Below, in pieces: positions 7,180-11,963 of a stretch of DNA of 14,838 nt (positions are counted from its first letter, which is position 1; the number at the start of each line of letters is the position of its first letter). Both the position numbers and the translations under genes were made by a program. The stretch covers positions 1 through 14,838 of the forward strand of contig JAVBJV010000064.1 of the NCBI GenBank assembly GCA_031546815.1, in the 5' to 3' direction. Below the pieces are notes generated by a model. That model was not told where the DNA came from. It ran no database searches and saw only the letters and a list, made by a program, of their open reading frames with translations. Source of the DNA: JAVBJV01 sp031546815. Lineage in GTDB: Bacteria > Pseudomonadota > Alphaproteobacteria > Acetobacterales > Acetobacteraceae.

Positions 7180-7196
7180 TGTTCCCCCCACGAACA
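7180..7196. promoter_or_regulatory. Small palindrome upstream of pcaF, possible IclR-type operator
   Basis: TGTTC and GAACA are separated by 7 bp, 17 bp before the pcaF start codon. TTGACC at 7155-7160 could be a -35 hexamer. IclR-family proteins bind short palindromes near their targets, but arms of 5 bp can arise by chance. Confidence 0.25.
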
Positions 7197-7212
7197 AACC
7201 GGAGATACCGAG

Positions 7213-8418
7213 ATGGCCGACGCCTTTATCTGCGATGCAGCCCGTACCCCCATTGGTCGCTATGCCGGCGGCCTTGCCTCTGTCCGCACCGACGATCTGG
7301 GCGCAGTGCCGTTGCAGGCGCTGAAGGCCCGCAACCCGAATCTCGACTGGGCCGCCGTCGAAGACGTGATCTACGGCTGCGCCAACCAGGCCGGTGAAGA
7401 CAACCGCAACGTGGCGCGCATGTCGCTGCTGCTGGCGGGCCTGCCCGAGACCATTCCCGGCGCGACGGTGAACCGTCTGTGCGGGTCGGGCATGGACGCG
7501 GTGGGCATTGTTGCCCGCGCCATCAAGTCGGGCGAAATGCAGCTGGGCATTGCCGGCGGTGTGGAAAGCATGACCCGCGCCCCCTTCGTGATGGGCAAGG
7601 CCGGGGAAGCGTTCAGCCGCAGCGCCGAAATCTATGACACCACCATCGGCTGGCGTTTCGTCAACAAACTGATGAAGGCGCAGTACGGGATCGATTCGAT
7701 GCCCGAAACGGCCGAAAACGTCGCCGCCGATTTCGGTATCAGCCGCGAAGACCAGGACAAGTTCGCCCTGCGTTCGCAGCAGAAGGCCGCCGCCGCGCAG
7801 AAGTCCGGCCGCTTTGCGGAAGAAATCGTCCCCGTCACCATTCCGCGCCGCAAGGGCGACCCGATCGTCGTCGATCAGGACGAACATCTGCGTCCCGACA
7901 CCACACTGGAAATGCTGGCCAAGCTCGGCACGCCGTTCCGCCAGAACGGCAGCGTCACCGCCGGTAACGCATCGGGCGTGAACGATGGCGCCTGCGCGAT
8001 CATCGTCGCCAGCGAAGCCGCTGCCAGGAAGCACGGCCTGACGCCGCGCGCCCGCGTGATCGCCACGGCCGTTGCCGGCGTGCCGCCGCGCATCATGGGC
8101 ATCGGCCCTGCCCCGGCATCGAAGCTGGTGCTGCAGAAGGCCGGTCTGAAGATCTCGGACATCGATGTGATTGAACTGAACGAAGCCTTCGCCGCACAGG
8201 GCCTCGCCACCATGCGCGATCTGGGCCTGGCCGACGACGCCGAGAACGTGAACATCAACGGCGGCGCCATCGCGCTGGGCCATCCGCTGGGCATGTCGGG
8301 CGCGCGTCTGGTACAGACCGCCACGCACGAACTGCATCGCCGCAAGGGCCGCTACGCGCTGACCACGATGTGCATCGGCGTCGGTCAGGGCATCGCGATG
8401 ATTATCGAACGGGTCTGA
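7213..8418 (+). CDS. pcaF: 3-oxoadipyl-CoA/acetyl-CoA thiolase
   Basis: This 401-residue thiolase is of the length and type of PcaF, which cleaves beta-ketoadipyl-CoA to succinyl-CoA and acetyl-CoA at the end of aromatic catabolism. The acyl-accepting Cys90 lies in NRLCGSGMDAV, His357 in NINGGAIALGHPLG and the second active-site Cys387 in TTMCIGVGQG. The GCANQAGEDNRNVARM block (about 55-70) is characteristic of the PcaF branch rather than of generic acetoacetyl-CoA thiolases. GGAG lies about 10 nt before the ATG. A PcaR-like gene lies just upstream. If the scoAB product also accepts beta-ketoadipate, the two enzymes would complete the pathway. A general beta-ketothiolase role is the alternative. 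Confidence 0.88.
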   Translation: MADAFICDAARTPIGRYAGGLASVRTDDLGAVPLQALKARNPNLDWAAVEDVIYGCANQAGEDNRNVARMSLLLAGLPETIPGATVNRLCGSGMDAVGIVARAIKSGEMQLGIAGGVESMTRAPFVMGKAGEAFSRSAEIYDTTIGWRFVNKLMKAQYGIDSMPETAENVAADFGISREDQDKFALRSQQKAAAAQKSGRFAEEIVPVTIPRRKGDPIVVDQDEHLRPDTTLEMLAKLGTPFRQNGSVTAGNASGVNDGACAIIVASEAAARKHGLTPRARVIATAVAGVPPRIMGIGPAPASKLVLQKAGLKISDIDVIELNEAFAAQGLATMRDLGLADDAENVNINGGAIALGHPLGMSGARLVQTATHELHRRKGRYALTTMCIGVGQGIAMIIERV

Positions 8419-8424
8419 GGAAGC

Positions 8425-8443
8425 ATGGGGACGCTGTCCCCAT
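8425..8443. terminator. Hairpin after pcaF, probable terminator and first stem of a palindromic repeat block
   Basis: A perfect 8-bp stem ATGGGGAC/GTCCCCAT has the 3-nt loop GCT and begins 6 bp after the pcaF stop. No T run follows, so any termination would depend on the whole block or on Rho. Confidence 0.5.
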
Positions 8444-8450
8444 ACCCCTG

Positions 8451-8473
8451 CCGGGGAGCGGCCCGCTCCCCGG
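8451..8473. repeat. Second hairpin of the palindromic block
   Basis: A perfect 10-bp stem CCGGGGAGCG/CGCTCCCCGG has the 3-nt loop GCC. Very GC-rich hairpins followed by GGACCCC are typical of dispersed intergenic repeats that I recall from Acetobacteraceae. Confidence 0.7.
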
Positions 8474-8490
8474 ACCCCGTGGTTTAATTT

Positions 8491-8541
8491 AGTCCAGACA
8501 TGAAGAGGGGGGCGCTAGGCCCCCCTCTTCATGTCTGGACT
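8491..8541. repeat. 51-bp inverted repeat with perfect 23-bp arms
   Basis: The left arm (8491-8513) starts AGTCCAGACATGAAG and ends GGGGGGC. The right arm (8519-8541) is its exact reverse complement, and the loop is GCTAG. It is by far the longest perfect palindrome I see in the window. It lies between convergent pcaF and the small unknown gene, whose TGA stop falls inside the right arm (8529-8531). It could act as a bidirectional terminator or be a mobile palindromic repeat. Confidence 0.9.
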
Positions 8542-9026
8542 CTAAAAACTATCCCCAGGTCCAAAAGGCAGCAGCCTCCTGGCGGGTGCAGGGCAGAGCC
8601 CTGCTCCTCCCACCAGCACGCAACGGCTCTCACGCCCGCCGGAACAGTATATCGTTCGTAAGGCTGCCCCTCCACAAAACCGGCATCTACCGAGTCTGGC
8701 GCCAGTTCTTCGGGGAACCACGAACGCACCTCGTCTTCAGAAGCCAAAGTCATGATGTAGACTGTATCTGTAAACGGCCAGTCGGGATCATCGAAAAACG
8801 TAATGCAGATCCGGATGTCCTTGACCTCTGGGCGTTGGGCAATCGCCTGAAACAATGCATGAAACTGCATAGGTGAAGGTGCCGCCTCGAGATTGCAGCC
8901 GATGCTGCCATCGACGGTATTGCCCTCGAAAAACTCCTCGACAGTCAGTAGCGGCCGCGGCGTTCCTGAATCATTCGGATCACCCAAACGCATAACACGT
9001 TCAGTAATACGCTCCAGCGGTGTCAT
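8529..9026 (-). CDS. Conserved-looking protein of unknown function with a repeat-derived C-terminus
   Basis: This 165-residue protein of unrecognised function begins MTPLERITERVMRLGDP. It has an acidic, Trp/Phe-rich core (residues 23-139) with FFEGN (about 32-36), DDPDWPFTDTVYI (about 79-91) and ends its likely native part with VACWW (135-139). There is no signal peptide or membrane segment. The compact soluble acidic build is compatible with an immunity-like or accessory protein, but nothing nearby supports that. I chose the ATG at 9026 because AAGGAT lies 9-10 nt before it. The longer frame starts inside a terminator hairpin. Residues 140-165 are encoded by the palindromic repeat block, and the stop lies inside the 51-bp inverted repeat, so the native end was probably lost. 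Confidence 0.75.
   Translation of the reverse strand: MTPLERITERVMRLGDPNDSGTPRPLLTVEEFFEGNTVDGSIGCNLEAAPSPMQFHALFQAIAQRPEVKDIRICITFFDDPDWPFTDTVYIMTLASEDEVRSWFPEELAPDSVDAGFVEGQPYERYTVPAGVRAVACWWEEQGSALHPPGGCCLLDLGIVFRVQT
8547..8607. repeat. Acetobacteraceae-style intergenic repeat, distal part
   Basis: This stretch holds GCAGGGC-AGA-GCCCTGC (8588-8604) and a looser stem CCAAAAGGC/GCCTCCTGG (about 8562-8582) next to CCCCAGGTCC. On the minus strand the order 'GGGCTCTGCCCTGCACCCGCCAGGAGGC' in pieces matches a dispersed repeat style I recall from Acetobacteraceae. It overlaps the 3' end of the unknown gene. Confidence 0.55.
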
Positions 9027-9058
9027 CGGCTCATCCTTGAATAATATGTCGTTCAAAC

Positions 9059-9086
9059 AAAACGGGGGCATGATGCCCCCGTTTTT
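9059..9086. terminator. Hairpin terminator downstream of bioY
   Basis: A perfect 12-bp stem AAAACGGGGGCA/TGCCCCCGTTTT with loop TGA is followed on both strands by T-rich sequence. It separates the bioY stop (9107) from the start of the unknown gene (9026) on the same strand. Confidence 0.9.
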
Positions 9087-9106
9087 AACGCCTCATAATC
9101 GAACGC

Positions 9107-9619
9107 TCAGCGCACCACGCGTGCTGCCGCGACGTTCAGCGACGCCTTCAGTAGTGTGGCGAGCACGAATGGCACTGCACCAGCGATGAACGCCTGCTGC
9201 AGACCGACGAAGGTCGACAGCCACAGCACGCCCGGCACGAACAGCACCGCGTGCGCCAGCAGCGCCACGGCGCCCTGACCCAGCAGGTTGCGGGTCTGGA
9301 TGGAACCAGCCACGAACGCCGCGATCAAAAAGCCCAGCAGGAAGCCGCCCGTGGGGCCAGCCATATAGGCAAGACCGCCGACGGGCCCCGCGAACACCGG
9401 CAGACCCATCGCACCCTGTGCCAGATACAGCGCCACCGCCGCCACGCCCGCACGCGCGCCCAGCAGCATGCCGAGTGCGACCACCACGAAGGTCTGCATC
9501 GTCATCGGCACGGGCCAGAACGGCACCTGCACCTTGGCCGACGCCCACAGCGCCAGACTGCCACCAATCACCGCCAGAACCATCGCCGCACGTGTGCGCG
9601 GCAGTGTCATTGTTGTCAT
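9107..9619 (-). CDS. bioY: BioY family biotin transporter (ECF S component)
   Basis: BioY is the substrate-binding membrane subunit of the biotin ECF transporter. The 170 residues contain about six hydrophobic segments. Family blocks are VPFWPVPMTMQTF (about 32-44), ALYLAQGAMGLPVFAG (about 63-78) and YMAGPTGGFLLGFL (about 84-98). The ATG at 9619 has AAGGA 7-11 nt upstream, and that ribosome-binding site overlaps the parC stop codon, so bioY is probably co-transcribed and coupled with parC. No BioM or BioN energising subunits are visible. Solitary BioY proteins are known and may work alone or share an energy module. An in-frame ATG 3 codons later is a possible alternative start. Confidence 0.93.
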   Translation of the reverse strand: MTTMTLPRTRAAMVLAVIGGSLALWASAKVQVPFWPVPMTMQTFVVVALGMLLGARAGVAAVALYLAQGAMGLPVFAGPVGGLAYMAGPTGGFLLGFLIAAFVAGSIQTRNLLGQGAVALLAHAVLFVPGVLWLSTFVGLQQAFIAGAVPFVLATLLKASLNVAAARVVR

Positions 9620-9628
9620 GCTTCGTCC

Positions 9629-11836
9629 TTAAAACTTGTTGCTGCTCGGGAAGCCACGTGGAGGCATTTTACCTGCCTGCGCGCGCTCGCCAACCCATTC
9701 GGTGATATTTGTTTCGGTTCTGGTGCGTTCACCCAGAGTCCAGCTCAGCCCCTCAGCCAGCTTGAACACCTTGGCGTCCGACAGCCCGCCATCCTTGTAT
9801 TTCTGCAGCATCACACCCTGACCGCGCGTCATCTCGGGCACTCCGGCCAACGGGAACAGCAGCAGTTTGCGGTTTTCGCCGATCACCGCGACCATATCGC
9901 CCTCGGCCGCGACGCAGACCGAAGCCTCGTCGCCCGGCTTGGTGTTCAGCACCTGCTTGCCGCTGCGGGTCTGGGCGAGAAGGTCGTCGCTCTTCACCAC
10001 GAAGCCGCGCCCGGCACTGGATGCGACCAGGAACTTGCGCCCCTCGCCCCAGACGAAGAAGCGCACCACAGCGTCCTCGTTCCCCATGTCGATCATCAGA
10101 CGCAGCGGCTGGCCATCGCCACGCCCGCGCGGCAGGTCACCCGCCTTCAGCGTGTAAGCCTTGCCGTTGGTCGCAAAGATCGTCAGGCGGTCGGTGGTTT
10201 CGCACCGCAGCAGGCCATAGAGCTTGTCGCCGTCCTTGAATTTCAGCTCGGCATCCTCGGCCAGATGGCCCTTCAGCGCGCGGATCCAGCCTTTTTCCGA
10301 CAGCACCACGGTGATCGGCTCGCGTTCGACGGCGGCTTCCAGCGCGATGTCCATCGCCGCCACGGAAGCAGCCTTGCCGATCTTGGTGCGGCGCTTGTCG
10401 GCGAATTTCTCGCCGCTGGCGGTCACGTCGTCGGCGATGCGGTTCCAGCGGGCGCCCTCGTCCTTCAGCAGGGACTGCAATTCCTTGCGTTCCTTGCTGA
10501 GGCCCTTGTGCTCCTTGCGGATCTCCATCTCTTCCAGCCGGCGCAGGCTGCGCAGGCGCATGTTGAGGATCGCCTCGGCCTGCACGTCGGTCAGCTCGAA
10601 CGTCTTCATCAGTTCGGCTTTGGGTTCGTCTTCCTCGCGGATGATGCGGATCACTTCATCCAGATTGAGATAGACGGCCAGATAGCCTTCCAGAATTTCG
10701 ATCCGCCGGTCCACGGCGGCCAGACGGAAATTCGTGGTGCGGACCAGCACTTCGTGGCGATGCGCCAGCCAGCAGCGCAGGACTTCCTTCAGCCCCATCA
10801 CGCGCGGGGTGCGGTCGGCGTCCAGCACGTTCATGTTCAGCGAGAAACGTGTCTCGAGCTGCGTGGCGCGGAACAGCGTTTCCATCAGCACTTCGGGGTC
10901 GATGGTGCGGTTCTTCGGTTCCAGCACCAGACGCACCTGATCCGTGCTCTCGTCGCGGATATCGGCCAGCAGCGGCAGCTTCTTCTCTTCCATCAGCTGC
11001 GCGATCTGTTCGATCAGCCGCGACTTCGCCACCTGATACGGGATCTCGGTGACGATGATGTTCCAGGTGCTGAAGCGGCCCTCTTCCTTCTCCCACTTCG
11101 CGCGCAGACGGAAACCACCGCGACCGGTTTCATACGCTTCGTGGATCGCGTCGGCACTTTCAACCAGCACGCCACCGGTCGGGACGTCGGGCGCGGGGAT
11201 GAACTTCATCAGGTCGCGCGTGGTGGCGTCCGGGTGGCGGATCAGGTGCACTGCCGCCGCGCAGGCCTCGGCCACGTTGTGCGGCGGAATGTTGGTCGCC
11301 ATGCCTACCGCGATGCCTGTGGCGCCATTGGCCAGCAGGTTCGGCACGGCGGACGGCATGACGACGGGTTCTTTTTCCTCGCCGTCATAGGTCGGGCGAA
11401 AATCCACCGCGTCGCTGTCGATGCCGGACAGCAGGGCCTGCGCGAAGTTGGTCAGCTTGGCTTCGGTGTAACGCATCGCGGCGGGGTTATCACCGTCGAT
11501 ATTGCCGAAATTCCCCTGCCCTTCGACCAGCGGGTAGCGCGCTGCAAAATCCTGCGCCAGACGCACCATGGCGTCGTAGATCGCCGCGTCGCCGTGCGGA
11601 TGGTATTTACCCATCACGTCACCGACGATACGCGCGCATTTCTTGAACCCGCCCGCCGGGTCCAGCTTCAACTGGTGCATCGCGTAGACCAGACGGCGAT
11701 GCACGGGCTTCAGCCCGTCGCGCACATCGGGCAGCGAACGCGACATGATGGTCGAGAGGGCGTAGGCGAGATACCGTTCCGACAAAGCGTCGGCCAGATG
11801 GGTATCCTGGATATGTCCGGGTAAGTCGTCAGGCAT
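9629..11836 (-). CDS. parC: DNA topoisomerase IV subunit A
   Basis: ParC is the DNA-cleaving and rejoining subunit of topoisomerase IV, which unlinks daughter chromosomes. The 735 residues open with a typical type IIA core: DALSERYLAYALSTIMSRSLPDVRDGLKPVHRR (18-48). The active-site tyrosine is Tyr123 in AMRYTEAKL. The quinolone-determining region is HPHGDAAIYDAMV, with Ala84 and Asp88 at the sites equivalent to E. coli Ser80 and Glu84. The coiled-coil and C-terminal beta-pinwheel regions follow. The ending PRGFPSSNKF, the length and the NIDGDNPAAMRY block favour ParC over GyrA. No strong ribosome-binding site precedes the ATG at 11836. bioY follows after 9 bp. Confidence 0.96.
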   Translation of the reverse strand: MPDDLPGHIQDTHLADALSERYLAYALSTIMSRSLPDVRDGLKPVHRRLVYAMHQLKLDPAGGFKKCARIVGDVMGKYHPHGDAAIYDAMVRLAQDFAARYPLVEGQGNFGNIDGDNPAAMRYTEAKLTNFAQALLSGIDSDAVDFRPTYDGEEKEPVVMPSAVPNLLANGATGIAVGMATNIPPHNVAEACAAAVHLIRHPDATTRDLMKFIPAPDVPTGGVLVESADAIHEAYETGRGGFRLRAKWEKEEGRFSTWNIIVTEIPYQVAKSRLIEQIAQLMEEKKLPLLADIRDESTDQVRLVLEPKNRTIDPEVLMETLFRATQLETRFSLNMNVLDADRTPRVMGLKEVLRCWLAHRHEVLVRTTNFRLAAVDRRIEILEGYLAVYLNLDEVIRIIREEDEPKAELMKTFELTDVQAEAILNMRLRSLRRLEEMEIRKEHKGLSKERKELQSLLKDEGARWNRIADDVTASGEKFADKRRTKIGKAASVAAMDIALEAAVEREPITVVLSEKGWIRALKGHLAEDAELKFKDGDKLYGLLRCETTDRLTIFATNGKAYTLKAGDLPRGRGDGQPLRLMIDMGNEDAVVRFFVWGEGRKFLVASSAGRGFVVKSDDLLAQTRSGKQVLNTKPGDEASVCVAAEGDMVAVIGENRKLLLFPLAGVPEMTRGQGVMLQKYKDGGLSDAKVFKLAEGLSWTLGERTRTETNITEWVGERAQAGKMPPRGFPSSNKF

Positions 11837-11870
11837 GCGATTCGGTTTCTGGTGAAATGAGCCGAACTCT

Positions 11871-11963
11871 TTACCCGACCGACAGGCTCAGGTCACGCCC
11901 CCGGATGTATTCCGCCACCGCGCGAATCGCGATCGGCCCGAAATAAGGCTGAAATGCCGCCTC
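11871..11963 (-). other. Short coding-like remnant in frame after the autotransporter stop
   Basis: Directly after the autotransporter TGA the same frame stays open for 30 codons (EAAFQPYFGPIAIRAVAEYI, then 10 more residues ending LSVG) to a TAA at 11871-11873. About three quarters of the third codon positions are G or C, and the peptide looks like a normal protein C-terminus. There is no start codon of its own. It may be the remnant of a lost gene or chance; the family is not recognised. Confidence 0.3.

Noticed and set aside
6946..8337. 463-codon minus-strand open frame opposite pcaF
   Set aside because: It is antisense to pcaF and the end of pcaR, with no recognisable domain.
9027..9071. 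Upstream start (MPPFCLNDILF) for the unknown gene
   Set aside because: It would begin inside the bioY terminator hairpin; the ATG at 9026 has a proper AAGGAT site.
9251..11824. 857-codon plus-strand open frame opposite parC and bioY
   Set aside because: It is antisense to two well-conserved genes, its His/Arg/Gln-rich product resembles no family, and long shadow frames are expected in GC-rich DNA.
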